Below the pieces are notes generated by a model. That model worked only from the letters and a program-made list of their open reading frames with translations. It did not search any database and was not told where the DNA came from. From Psococerastis gibbosa (lineage: Eukaryota; Arthropoda; Insecta; Psocodea; Psocidae): a DNA stretch of 64,000 bases. This document shows, one piece after another, positions 27,060 to 37,917 of this stretch; positions within the stretch are counted from its first letter, which is position 1; each line of letters begins with the position of its first letter. The stretch lies in assembly GCA_963971405.1 (NCBI GenBank), contig OZ020492.1:21606204-21670203 (forward strand). Reading direction: 5' to 3'. The position numbers and the translations under genes were made by a program.

Positions 27060-27350
27060 TGCTACGTGTGCATAATAATGGAACTAGTAGTCACAGTCTT
27101 CGGACTGTCGGACAGGGACAGCCCCAGTCGAACTCCAATTACCTGTGTTGGGGCAGAAAAGTTCGCACAACAACAGGGGTATAGGGCATTTAGTTAGGGG
27201 AACCCAAGTTATACTATCCAAAGGGTCCCAAGACTCCCAAGACCTATGTTAAGTTGTCAACTGTAGTCTGTAGTAGCCCTAGCGGGATATCAAGTGCTGC
27301 TCACAATCCATTATACGGTACGACACAATGACACCATAAATTGAGCCAAA
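27060..27350. other. Intergenic, nothing recognised
   Basis: No supported feature between the LINE-A tail and the RTE-like remnant. Confidence 0.3.
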
Positions 27351-27359
27351 TTTCTTTTG

Positions 27360-28190
27360 AATAAAAAGGAACCATTTGTAACGGTAACACGTAACGGTGT
27401 TTCGAAAAAAATAGGATGGACTAAACGAGTGGTTGAGAGAAGGCTAAGATTCAAACTGGAGAAAGACATTACCGAAACCAACATGGCTTGATGAGGGCGA
27501 GGGACCACCGGTGGCATATATGTCCTCAGGACCATGCAGGAGAAATATAGGGAGATAAATAAACCACTTTTCCTAGCCTTCATTGACCTTGAGATGGCCT
27601 ACAATAGGGTATAATGGGAATGTCTCAGACGCAGAGGTGTCGAAGGTTACGTGCAACTGGTGATGGACATGTATCGAGACTCGACAACCAGAGTGAGAAG
27701 TCGAGCGGGATTAGGACTGCACCAAGGAGCATTCCCGTTGATAGTACAATAGTAATGGACACAGTGACAAGGGATATACAGGAAACTGAGAACACGGGTA
27801 GAAGTTAAAGAAAGCCAGGGCTTGAAAAATAAACCGTGAAAAAACTATATACATGGAAAGCGGAGAGATAGTTCATGAGCCCATTGTTGAAATAGAAGGC
27901 ACTCCAAAAAAGTGAACAATTTCAGTTCAAATACTTAGGATCCACCCTAAAAATGGGAAGTGGGTGTGAAGAAGACATGCGTACTAGAATCTCGATAGGC
28001 CGGCTCAAGTGGCGGGACATGAGTGGTATCCTAACAGGCAGAAAAATGCCCAAAGAAATAAAAAGGCTATTTTACAAGCAAGTTGCCAGAACCAGTATGT
28101 TGTACCGTTCAGGAGGGAAGCAGAAGAATAACAACAGAAGCAAAAGTCCACTAAGACCTCAGAATTGTAGGAGCAACTGCAGTCAAAGCA
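27360..28190 (+). pseudogene. RTE-like reverse transcriptase remnant
   Basis: Broken frames give TTGGIYVLRTMQEKYREINK, PLFLAFIDLEMAYNRV, VQLVMDMYRDSTTRVRS, GLHQGA, KYLGSTLKMGSGCEEDMRTR and LKWRDMSGILTGRKMP, in the order of RTE/BovB-type RT motifs (FIDLEKAYDRV, MY-STT-VR, GVHQGS, YLGS). Stops and frameshifts interrupt nearly every block, and the catalytic box is not readable. Confidence 0.75.
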
Positions 28191-28514
28191 AGAACCGCAA
28201 GGAATGAAAAAGAACCTGCCGTATTGTTGACCCCACCCAGGGACAAAAGACAGGAAAAAGACTAAGCACGTATACATCTGTTATTCCCAACATAATAAAT
28301 CTGCGAGTCTCTATAGGGTGCATAAATTGAATTGATATTGAAATTAATTGAAAAACGACTTTATTGAAAAACCAAAAGGCGAACAGACTATAAAGTCTTG
28401 TTTTCATGCTAACCGTAATTCTCTGAATCCGCCCGGTCGTCAATACAAGGCAGGCATCAAGACAAAATAAGCACCGCAATGCTTTTAGGGAGATTCATCT
28501 ACCTATTTCATAGT

Positions 28515-29011
28515 GTGGGCGCAACAATCGGCACGAAAAGCCGAAACGCAATGCATTAGGGAACAGGGATTGCGGGATCCGCTAGTTGGCGGTCTCTGTC
28601 AAAGTAAAGCCGATCGGCGTGTGGTCTGGACGGCGTGCGATCCCTATTCCCGATGCATTCGCAAGCTCTCAGTACCCACGTGGTCTGGCCTCACTCATCA
28701 TCTGCTGTTGTTTTGAGTCTTGTCTTCTATCTGCTATTGTCGAAAGAAATTTCGAAGCCCCATATCACATCGATATTCCATGTAGTCCGGCTTTTTAGAC
28801 TCGGTCGAACCCAAAATCTTTTCTTCCTGCGCATAGCAGCATAAGACAAAATCACGGCAGCAGCGGCGGCCAACACTACATCTTCTTCTTCAAGCATTGC
28901 GAACGGTACTGACCCCGCTATCATACGTTCATACTGCAACTGTAGTGTGGACGGAGGCCTTAATGCAGAGCACTTCGGCTTTGCCAAAATGCAACTCACC
29001 AGTCTGGACAC
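28515..29011 (-). mobile_element. PIF/Harbinger-like fragment
   Basis: The minus-strand frame 29011-28727 contains AAAAAVILSYAAMRRKKRFW then VRPSLKSR, like the N-terminus of Harbinger-type transposases (RRRWWVRPWL). The rest of the transposase is absent; 28515-28720 has GC-rich inverted words (GGGATTGCGGGATC, GATCCCTATTCCC) that may be terminal sequence. A non-autonomous derivative is likely. Class assignment rests on a short motif. Confidence 0.45.
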
Positions 29012-29631
29012 GGCTTTATAAAGGGAAATTTATATCAGGTTGCACGCAAAAGGGCTAGGTAGGCGTACAAATCATGAATGACTCTGAAGTGAACCATTTT
29101 GGTCACTCTGGCTGTGCCGCAGGCTCCAAGAATCCGATCACAATAGCTGGGGGTGTTTTTTTGTATCTCCAGAAGGTCCCATATGGTGAGCAAGACAATA
29201 TGAATTAATGACACCATAAATTGACCCTAATTTGTTCGGAATAAAAAGAGAATGTCTTCCTTGGGAACCACATACATTTGACACTGACGTGAAGAGGACC
29301 CCATACTGGTGGGTGTACTGCACGGTTTTCAATTCAATTCATTTTATTTATTTGTCTCAAAAATATTTTTGTACAAGTTAATTTGGCTTTTACCACAGGC
29401 AGCATGGCCGTGCGTGTTTTTTCACAGAGACAATACAATTCATGATACATGATAAACAATATAACAATTTTTGTTTTCGTTAATATTTATTAGTAGGTTA
29501 GTTTATGATTATTACTTAATGCATGCAGTTATTAGTTAATAGGGTCAAATTGGGTTGGTAAGGGCGTTTTATGGTTTTCTATGTATTGTAGTAGGCCAGT
29601 AGTGTATAGTTTCTTTTCTGTTCTATTCGTT

Positions 29632-30275
29632 ATTGCTTTCCAATTTATACGTAGTATAAGGAAAGCTTTGTGACGGTCGAAATTTTTGATTGATTTCAAC
29701 GGATTTACACGTTTTAAGGTCCCAGGAACCAAAAAAAGTGATTTTTACGAAATGTCCGTTCTGTCTGTCTGTGCGTCGATTTCCGGGCAAACGACTCGGT
29801 CGATTTTGATCAAATTCGGCATGTAGGTTCACAAAAATCATACCTCGGGACCATTTTATTTATTTGGGGCTAACTCAATTTGGGAGGCTTTATTCTCAAA
29901 AAACTAAAAAAAAACGTCTAAAAAAATAATTTCCCGAAAACGGCTCCAACGATTTCTTTTAAATTCATATATATATTGTAGTTGTTATTAATGTTGATAA
30001 AATGCGGGGGGTTGCTTGCCCCTTGATAGCTTGCTTCTAGGGGTAAAAAAATTAAAATAACTAAATTTTAATGAAAAATGACTAAAAAAGAATTTTTCTG
30101 CGAAACCTTTCTATCGATGATTTCTACCTTCAGGTATGTTTTAGGTGTTAAATTGAGTAACGAAATCGGACAGGTTGCATTCCCAGAAAGTATTTGGTTT
30201 TGTAAAAAAAAAATGTTTTTTTTTGAAAAAATGATAGTAACTTGCGAAAATTGCGTGCCCGACTAGTATTGCTGT
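29632..30275 (+). mobile_element. Element F copy with palindromic left end
   Basis: About 640 bp. Left end GCTTTCCAATTTATACGTAG / TATAAGGAAAGC is an imperfect palindrome. The interior shares TTTTACGAAATGTCCG, CTGTCTGTCTGT, CCTTGATAGCTTGC, TTTTAATGAAAAATGACTAA and TAGGTGTTAAAT with the reverse complement of 49430-49998. No coding capacity. Right boundary approximate. Confidence 0.75.
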
Positions 30276-30296
30276 GTGGTAATGTGTTGGTCTGAC

Positions 30297-30640
30297 CTAT
30301 CTAGAATTTACCTCACCTCCAGTGACGTCAGGTGGACAACCCCCCCCCCCCTCCCCCCCACTGTAGTAGAGTGTGAGTGCAATGTATTGTGCAGTGCTTT
30401 GAATTTTGTTGTTAGTTCTAGGGGTCTCACTACATAAAGGTCTGCTTTCTCTGTATCGTGTACTGTGTCTATGGGTCACATCAGAGTGTAGATGTCTGTG
30501 TATGAACAGTTGTGTAATGGCTTCGCTAATGAACGTGTTTCTGATGGTTGGCACGTTTGCTATTTTAAATTTTTTGTACATGACCTTCAGGATTTTCTTT
30601 TGTGTTTTGGTGACTCTTTTTATTTAATTTTGATAGGACT
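30297..30640 (-). pseudogene. LINE-D ORF2 C-terminal part
   Basis: Minus-strand reading KTQKKILKVMYKKFKIANVP then FISEAITQLFIHRHLHS resembles the C-terminal region after the RT domain in jockey/CR1-type ORF2 proteins (LER-QRR-L-LI-...). Stop codons surround it. Confidence 0.6.
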
Positions 30641-31040
30641 CCCCCCCCCCCCATGCTACTATTCCGTATCTTAGGTGTGATTGGACTATGGCGTAGTACA
30701 CTGTTTTTAAGAGGGGTTCGTCTACTATGTTTGTTAGTTGTACAAACTTATAGATTGTTTTTCTGAGTGTTTTAACAAGTCTATGTATGTGTTCCTTCCA
30801 GTTTAGATTGTTATCTATTATCAGGCCGGGATATTTAGTGTAGTCTACTTCATTTATGCCGTTGATGCTAAAATCGTCTAGATGTTTTGTTTTATTAAAC
30901 TCTAAGAAATTCGTCTTTGATTCGTTGAGAGTGAGTAAGTTATCGTTCAGCCATGATTTAATAGTTTGCAGGTCTTTATTTGCAGATTCATAGAGTTCTC
31001 GCCTTGTATGAATTGGATGAGTTTTGTGTCATCTGCAAAA
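30640..31040 (-). pseudogene. LINE-D reverse-transcriptase fragment (FADD box)
   Basis: Read from 31040 down: FADDTKLIQF, then a gap, LYESANKDLQTIKSWLNDNL, LTLNESKTNFLEFNKTKHLD, DYTKYPGLIIDNNLNWKEHI and HRLVKTLRKTIYKFVQL, the standard RT palm/thumb sequence after the catalytic box. The upstream side ends exactly where the plus-strand LINE fragment begins. Confidence 0.8.
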
Positions 31041-31562
31041 AATTGCCAAAAATTTGCCATGAGGATGCTCAATAAAACAGGTTACAATGTTAGTACGAGG
31101 GTAATATTTAAGGAGTTAGGAATTTTGCCATTTGAGCTATTATACAAAAAAAATTTACTGACAATGGTTGAAAGTATCTTGAGTAACTTCCAAGTTGACA
31201 GAATTTCAGCTAATAACATAAGTACTAGGCGAACAGGACGTGGATTCCTCACGGTTCCTAATTACAAATTAACACACAGCAGAAATTCTGTCAACTATAG
31301 AGGTTTGAGTTACTATAATGAAATGATTAGGGCCGGATACAATGAAAATATTACCTTGTCTATCATTAAGAACTATATTGTAAGTCTACTCACAGATACA
31401 GTTTGAAAAAATATATTGTTAGTGTGACGAACTAGTAAATAACCTACTACAGTAAAAAATTGTGTGGTGATCCCAACGCGCCTTTTTGGCTTTGTGGCAC
31501 CGGTTCAGTATAATTTGTTATATTTTTTTAATAAATACACGCATTATTATTATTATTATTAT
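31041..31562 (+). mobile_element. LINE 3' fragment nested in LINE-D
   Basis: Frame ending at 31406 reads RMLNKTGYNVSTRVIFKELG ILPFELLYKK and later RGLSYYNEMIRAGY, the C-terminal tail of a CR1/jockey-type ORF2. It is followed by a 3' UTR and an (ATT)n tail at about 31543-31562. It is opposite in strand to LINE-D and separates that element's GIPQGTVLGP and FADD blocks. Confidence 0.75.
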
Positions 31563-31576
31563 AGTTATTTTGTTAC

Positions 31577-32330
31577 TTAGATTTGGTTACTTAGAAGAGA
31601 AAAGGGCCTAATACTGTTCCTTGCGGGATTCCACATGTGACTACTCCTGTTGGGCTGAATGTTGTATTGCTGCTTGAGGTTTTCATTTATGTAAATTTTG
31701 TTTTGACCAGTTAACAGGGCCTTGCGTTTTGCCAACATTTCAAAATTTCTATGTTTTACACTTTTAAATTCGACAAAAATTGGTGGAATTTTTCCTGGTC
31801 CAGCTAGGAGTCGCGTAGCCTCTATGTCGTCTTTCTTCAGGTTGATCCCAATTTTGCTTCCTACTTCTATTATCACCTCTTCCAGATCTTCGCCTGATTT
31901 CACAGGAAGCTTTCCCAGTTGTACGTTGCGTCTCCTACCATACTGCTTATTTAGAGATGCCTGTTGTTTTATTTGCATGATTTCGGGAATAGTTTTCTCT
32001 TTAAAAACACACCTGTATCGTTGACCTTAACAACTTGAGATTTCAGGTCCTCAAACTTATCGTCTAAATATTGTTGTGACTCAGACTTCAGATTTGCGTA
32101 CTGAGATAACAGAAGCAACGGTACTTCCTTTTCTGAACTGACCTCGACAGTTAGTGCAGAGCCATGAGGCTTTGTCAGCAGTTGATTTTTCCCGAAATTG
32201 GACCTCCCTGACTAATGCACAAACGTAGTGTAGCAAATTATGGCATCCAAAACATTTTACAGAATCTTCCAAAAGTAATTCCTCCTTGCACCGGGAACAA
32301 GATGCAGACATGATACTTATTGATCACCCC
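31577..32330 (-). pseudogene. LINE-D ORF1 with PHD finger
   Basis: From 32311: SCSRCKEELLLEDSVKCFGC then HNLLHYVC and WLCTNC, a C4HC3 PHD-type finger. In a shifted frame, RRRNVQLGKLPVKSGEDLEE, INLKKDDIEATRLLAG, PPIFVEFKSVKHRNFEMLAK and IYINENL form the same RNA-binding segment as LINE-A ORF1. At least one frameshift lies near 32000-32080. Confidence 0.8.
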
Positions 32331-32386
32331 GGTCTTGACTTCTACGATGCAGTTTACATATATTTTCGCAAATTTACAGATTCTAG

Positions 32387-32972
32387 CATTGGCGTAAGTT
32401 CCCAAAATTTCTGGGGGGGGGGGGGGGCTTTAGGACCCCAAGACTATGATCCCCCGGTGAAAAAAAAAAAATCGATAAATGGGCCCAGATTAGTGAGGGT
32501 TTACGCATATTATACCCTAGAGAAAGGGGGCCCGGGTGTGACCCCCGGAGAAAAAAAATGTATGAATAGGCCCAAATTAGGGAGGTTTTACGCATTTTGC
32601 AAGTTGTACAATTGAGATTTTACAGACGAATAAATAAATAAAATAAATCTTGATTTTTTGTTGTGCTATTACTAAACCAATCAAACTTACCACTGAAGGG
32701 GGCCCGGGGGTCTCCCCCGAAAAAAAATAGGTCTGAAATATTGGGGTTTTAAGCATTTTGAGTAATATATTTTTTGTGAAAATACTTTTTCAATATTTTG
32801 ATTTTTTTAAATGTAAAATAAACATATTAAGAATTAATTTCCCTTTCATTATTGTAGGTACTATGCATTTAGCCTCCATAACGTCTTTGTCACCAGAAAT
32901 CCTGGGGGGGCTACGGGTGGACCTGGGGGGGGGGGGTCTAAGCCCCTCAATACCCCCTTATTTACGCCAGTG
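32387..32972. mobile_element. Non-autonomous hAT-type element (copy 2) with 8-bp target duplication
   Basis: Terminal inverted repeats CATTGGCGTAAG and TTACGCCAGTG; flanks GATTCTAG at 32379-32386 and 32973-32980 are a perfect 8-bp duplication, the hallmark of hAT elements. The interior is the same GC-run-rich sequence as 19393-19914 (AAATGGGCCCA, GTGAGG, CCCGGGGGTCTCCCCC, ATAGGTCTGAAATATTGGGG). No transposase. Confidence 0.85.
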
Positions 32973-32980
32973 GATTCTAG

Positions 32981-34142
32981 TCTTTTAAAAATTTAATATT
33001 AATGTCAAGAAATAATTGTAGTAGGCCCTACCTTAATTTCTATATTTCAACAAAACACACTATAATCACTTAAAAAACTACTTTTTTATTTTTTTTTAAA
33101 AAAAGAGCACAGCAAGAAACGTCTTGTAGCTAGCAAACAGTTACATAGCTAATAATTGTGGGAATAATTTTTGTTACAGTAAAGTCTGATAGAATGAAAC
33201 CACTCTAATATTCAATTAGTAAAAAATTCTTATTTAAAAATTTTTTTTTAGCAACTCACTGGGATTTGCAGATACATTTACCCTCGGCACGTCCAGATGA
33301 GATCATGAGCGTCATATATCTTTGGAAGTGACGGAAGTACTTTCAGAAACTGACTGATTTTTTACACCAGCCTATCACCAGTAACCCCTTTGTTCCCATG
33401 AGAAATCGTCCGGGAATCGGAGGCTTTCGCCGGGCCTTACATAATTAAATTTACTGCCTCTTTTATGTTTTCCAGTTCATAAATTACAATATGAAAATAT
33501 TACCTAATAATGTTCCCGTGCAGCATTTGGAGATTGTAGGCAGGCTACATACCACCACCAGTGGCAGCCACATATTACTTTGACTGCGATCATCCATCAC
33601 TAATTCTTGCCGGTCAATCACATATTTTCCAACATTTATTACCTATCCCACTGTATTGATCGAACGCGCGGAATAACTCTCAAGTATTTCACAAACCCAC
33701 TCACTGTTATATATATTCACGATAACGGCTACCAACGTATCTGATATATTCTTATACTTATAGCAATTTTACCAATTTCCATGATACTTTCTTGATACAT
33801 AAATACCACAACACAATTTACATTTGACTAACTAATGACTACATAACATACATACACTTTGCATTCATGAATCATGGACTCCATGTCCTGCAATATAGGA
33901 GATGCGACAAATCGGAACCAATACTGTCAACGTGACGCTCCGGCCCTTTTGAAAGAGATCTGCCATATCAGACAATTGCAGTCTATTTAGATTTTAGACA
34001 TCATCATTGGTCTACACGGACGTATACTTTGTTACCAACTTTTTTTTAATATAGTTAGCTAACAATAGGCGAACATTTTTTGGGATAAAACCGCTACTGC
34101 AGCTGGGCGCCATTGACATTGTGCCGAACCCCTGACGCCTTC
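32981..34142. other. Intergenic, nothing recognised
   Basis: No coding potential, repeat ends or structured motifs that can be supported. Confidence 0.4.
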
Positions 34143-34150
34143 TGTGGAAG

Positions 34151-34451
34151 TAAGGCACTATATACCCGGGTATTGTCATCCGCCATTTTTTATCTTAAAT
34201 TTTCTATATGCTAAGTATTGTAATTATTTTTAAGAAAAGTAAAAGATTGAAAAAAACGAAAACCAGTTTTAGTATTTTTTTATGAAACACTTCCCTAATT
34301 GGTAGAACGTTATTTATATAAAAAATAAATAAACAACGATAAATTTCTAATAATAAATAGGTAAACGCCCAATGCTTGGCTTATACACCAGACTTATATT
34401 GGATAAAAAATGGCGGATGACAATAGACCACCTGCCTAATATATAGCCCAA
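34151..34451. mobile_element. hAT-type MITE (301 bp) with perfect 8-bp target duplication
   Basis: Ends TAAGGCACTATATACCC and GACAATAG...TATATAGCCCAA with inner inverted repeats TATTGTCATCCGCCATTTTT / AAAAATGGCGGATGACAAT. TGTGGAAG flanks both sides (34143-34150 and 34452-34459). Nearly identical over its length to the copy 120 bp downstream. Confidence 0.9.
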
Positions 34452-34506
34452 TGTGGAAGTAATCAAACAAAGAACTTCTAATATAATATCAAAGTATCAA
34501 AGTATT

Positions 34507-35355
34507 GTTGCTTAGGCGCATATTCCACCCACCGGCTAGGGCTAAATACAAATGCGGTGACGTGGTAACTAAGGCACTATATACCCGGGTATTGTCATCC
34601 GCCATTTTTTATCCTATATTTCCTATATGCTAAGTATTGTAATTATTTTTAAGAAAAGTAAAAGATTGAAAAAAACGAAAACAAGTTTTAGTATTTTTTT
34701 ATGAAACACTTCCCTAATTGGTAGAACGTTTTTTATATAAAAAATAAATAAACAACGATAAATTTCTAATAATAAATAGGTAAACGCCCAATGCTTGGCT
34801 TATACACCAGACTTATATTGGATAAAAAATGGCGGATGACAATACCTGTCTAATATAGAGCCCTAGTGGTAACAGACATTCAAAAATTAGGCGGGGCATT
34901 GCAGAATGCAAATGCCATTGACGGAAATCTTTGTTTTTTTTTTTATAGAAATCTATTAAAATGCTTGTAATGAGGTTCTGTAGGGACAGTTTTGGTCACT
35001 AGGTTCGCTGACAACAAACCGATATCCATATTATTCAAAATGGCCGCCATTTGCATGCGAAAACTAAGCTCTTAGCATCTAATTAATTCTTTTAATATTT
35101 TTTATATTTTTACTATGCCTGGACCTTATTTCACTGCATATAATTTAATAGGCCTATATATATTCTCCATGATTTATAGAAAAATATCACTCTAAAATAA
35201 TACGTAATTAAAAATCATTTTAAAAAAGTATTGAGGCTTATGGAAAAATCAACGCTTTGATACCATTGCAACTGGTGCTGCCATCTACAAAATGACGCCA
35301 CAAATGAACCCCATTAACATATACCATGACGCCATTTTCTAATTTTAGTTTGTTT
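34507..35355. repeat. Left arm of a large inverted duplication (with insertions)
   Basis: Segments 34535-34570, 34866-34968 and 35315-35352 match, in reverse orientation, 37690-37910 (CCGGCTAGGGCTA, GTGACGTGGTA, GACATTCAA, TTGCAGAATGCAAATG, ATGACGCCATTTT, TTTTAGTTTG). The left arm has the MITE at 34570 and about 340 extra bases (34968-35315) absent from the right arm. Confidence 0.75.
34570..34865. mobile_element. hAT-type MITE (296 bp) with perfect 8-bp target duplication
   Basis: Ends TAAGGCACTATATACCC and TATAGAGCCCTA; flanks GTGGTAAC at 34562-34569 and 34866-34873. The inverted paralogous arm at 37835-37842 holds a single GTGGTAGC (read on the minus strand) with no insert, i.e. a related empty site that confirms the element boundaries. 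Confidence 0.93.
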
Positions 35356-35475
35356 GTTTCATTGATATACATTGATTGCTACCACGGCACCTAGCCCACG
35401 CTGAACAAATGTCTTCACTTTTGATCACGTGACAAAAAGGGTTATTATGGGAAGAAGTTAGTTAGTTAGTTTAGT

Positions 35476-37135
35476 TTAGCCAACGCCCGTCTGTGGCAGT
35501 TGGGCCATTAGACGCCGAGCCTCCCAGTAGCGCCTCGTTGTGTCGGCAGGAAGAAGTTTTAATCTGGAACAGGTCTCCAAGTGAGTGGCCACCATCCTTC
35601 CGGACGCGCACAGTGGACAGATGTCGGAGTCAGCAATTCCGATGCGGTGAAGGTGGGCTTGGAGTAAGTCGTGTCCGGTAGTTAGGCGGAAACGCGCGAC
35701 CGCAGCGCTTCTCTCCAAGTTTGACGGGATGTGTCCGGGGGTGGTGAGTGGCTCTCATTTTTTACCAGTGCTCAGGCTCCGAAGTTGAAGACTAGTGGCC
35801 TTGGAGATTTTCGCGGCTATTATGTTCCGTGCTGACTGGAGGGTTTGTGGAGCTTCGGGTTGGTCTGCTTCCGCTCCCTTTTTTGCCATTTTGTCCGCTA
35901 TTTCATTTCCTACGAGACCGACGTGGCTTGGGACCCACTGAAGCCTGGCATTCCACCCAGCATTGATGAGTTCGGCTAGTTTGTTGCGGCAGTTTGATGT
36001 GCGGGGACAGTCAGTGGGCTTGTTGTTACTGAGTGCCAGAATTGCCGCCTGGGAGTCGATCAGGAACACCAGGTTGCCGGGATTAGTTGTGAGGTTGAGA
36101 ATTCTGTTGGTAGCTTCGGTAATGGCGACAACTTCACCGTCGTAGTTGCTTGTATTCCTTCCTACTGCTGAGTGCTGTTGAAATAAATTACAGAAAGATC
36201 CAGCTCCTGTGGAGTTTGATTCAGGGTTGTATGAGCCGTCGGTATAAACATGGAGCCACTCGGTAGCTGGATATAGATTGTGTATAGTTTCTAGGGCACT
36301 TTGTCTGAGTTCAAAAGCGCTCAGGTCTTTCTTGTTAGTTGCAGTACTTTGTATTTTCAGGTTTATGCTTGGTAACGCTGACACTGTTTTATTGTAACTT
36401 TGCAGAGGCGCACGTACGGGCGTCGGAATTTGGTATTTGTTACGCAGGACTTTGTAGTGGGTTAGAGGTGTTGGTTGCGTCTTCAGTCTCTGAGTTGCTG
36501 GTCGGTAGTCGTTCCAGTGCCTTACATCAACCCTTTTGGTTCTTTCCCAGAAGTTTAGAGTGATTTTGTCTCTGCGTGCTTCAAGTGGTTCAATACCTGT
36601 TTGGAGCTGCATTGCCACAATAGGAGTAGATTTTACACCACCGGTAATTGTTCTCAGCGCGTTGTTCTGTACTACATCGAATTTTTTTAGATTGGCATCC
36701 GCTGACAGCGACGTGACTTCACTGCCATATTCCATCACTGGGCGCACATATGTTTTGTAAGCGGTGCACAGTACGTCTTGGTTCGCCCCCCATTTTGTTG
36801 TTGCCAGCCTTTTTAGAAGATTGCTTCGTTTCTGTGCTTTTGCTGCAGTAGTTGAGATGTGAGTGCTGTATGACAGTTTAGAGTCCATTGTGATTCCTAA
36901 ATATGTGGAAATCTTGGTTTGCTGCAGACTTTCTCCTTTGTACAACAGATTAAAGTGGTTTGATTTCGTTGAGAAAGTAAATAGTTGGGCAATGGTTTTC
37001 TCAGAACTAACTTCCATTTTATTGAAATTGGCCCAGTGTTCCAGTCGGTTGAGTGCTGAGTTCATTGCGGCCTGGAGAGCTTCTACTTTGGAGCCGGTAG
37101 CCCACATTACGACGTCGTCAGCGAATAAAAAGAAG
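35476..37135 (-). pseudogene. RT-RNase H polyprotein (ORF2 3' half) of the RNase-H LINE
   Basis: Encodes the second half of reverse transcriptase, the RNase H that removes template RNA, and a C-terminal zinc finger. The 5' end is missing, so there is no endonuclease or start codon; the open stretch 37107-35755 is 450 codons. A TGA between RNase H (ending SLSTGKK) and EPLTTPGHIPSN is the only obvious interruption, which suggests a fairly young copy. Confidence 0.85.
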
Positions 37136-37150
37136 GGAAGAAGTGGTTGA
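35476..37150 (-). mobile_element. 5'-truncated LINE with RNase H domain (I/LOA-type)
   Basis: ORF2 from just before the catalytic FADDVVMWATG box (about 37125) to the C-terminus. RT palm/thumb: SSEKTIAQLFTFSTKS, STYLGITMDSKLSYSTHI, AYKTYVRPVMEYGSEV. RNase H (37107 frame, residues about 290-420): VYTDGSYNPESNSTGAGSF, NYDGEVVAITEA, LVFLIDSQAAILAL and QWVPSHVGLVGNEIADKMAK, with the D-E-D-D residues visible. One in-frame TGA (35757-35755) separates this from GHDLLQAHLHRIGIADSDIC, PLCASGRMVATHLETC, the terminal C-x2-C-x8-H-x4-C finger. It has few other lesions. Confidence 0.9.
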
Positions 37151-37159
37151 CTCCATTGC

Positions 37160-37671
37160 GTTCAATGCGATTTAGAAGTATTTCATTGCCTGTTATTTAA
37201 TCTATTTACCCATTTATTGAGTTTTGCTTTGGTTTGACATATTGGTCATATCTTGCCCTGCTTATAAATGCACTAATAGGTTCAAGATATGTCGAGAAAC
37301 GGGGGAAAATATTACTTTTCACAAGTAAGTGTTCCCATGGTTTGGTCATTAGTTGAGGCAACATTTATGGGTTTATTCCAGTTTTCTTAATCATTATGTT
37401 AACAAATTGCACACTTTCAATTGTTTTCAAGGCCGCCCCCGAGAGAAAAAGCATTATTCTAGTTAGAATGGACTTTAGAAGGAAATTAAGAGAAATTATA
37501 TTACTCAAGTAAGGGAAACGCGATATTTTTTGGGCCACCCCCCCCCCCAAAACTTTTTCTGAAACCGTTCCTGCCCCGAAATGAAATGGCTTGACACTAG
37601 ATAGAATCGGATTTTGAGAGGAGACATAAAAACCACTATGCAATACCCAATGAAAATTTTATCAATGATCA
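37160..37671. other. Intergenic, nothing recognised
   Basis: Contains a C run at 37540-37549; no element or gene supported. Confidence 0.3.
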
Positions 37672-37689
37672 TACAGTAAAATTACAAAC

Positions 37690-37915
37690 TAAAATTAAAA
37701 AATGGCGTCATGGGATATGTTAAGTACACACATTTTAATAGATTTATATAAAAAGAAAAATTCTAATTTCCGTTAATGTCATTTGCATTCTGCAATGCGA
37801 GATCGGTGGAAAGGCAACCTATGTCTTGAATGTCTGCTACCACGTCACTGTTTTTGGAAATAGCCCTAGCCGGTCAATGGAATGGGCGCCTTATGAGATT
37901 CACCTTAGGTAGTTC
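37690..37915. repeat. Right arm of the inverted duplication (empty MITE site)
   Basis: Reverse complement of the left arm at 34507-35352, with no insertion at the position where the 34570 MITE sits on the left. Together the arms enclose the RNase-H LINE. Whether they are ends of a larger transposon or a local inverted duplication is not settled. Confidence 0.7.
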
Positions 37916-37917
37916 CA

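Larger units (their letters stand above)
29335..32330 (-). mobile_element. LINE-D with PHD-finger ORF1, disrupted by nested insertions
   Basis: Minus-strand LINE pieces in consistent order: PHD-type ORF1 (32311-32081), ORF1 RNA-binding part (31978-31680), RT box GIPQGTVLGP (about 31640-31595), FADD box and downstream RT (31040-30640), RT C-terminus (30600-30360), and a 3' region with ATTTA-type tail near 29335-29360. It is interrupted by element F (29632-30275) and by a plus-strand LINE fragment (31041-31562), with much of the endonuclease and early RT deleted. Confidence 0.75.
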
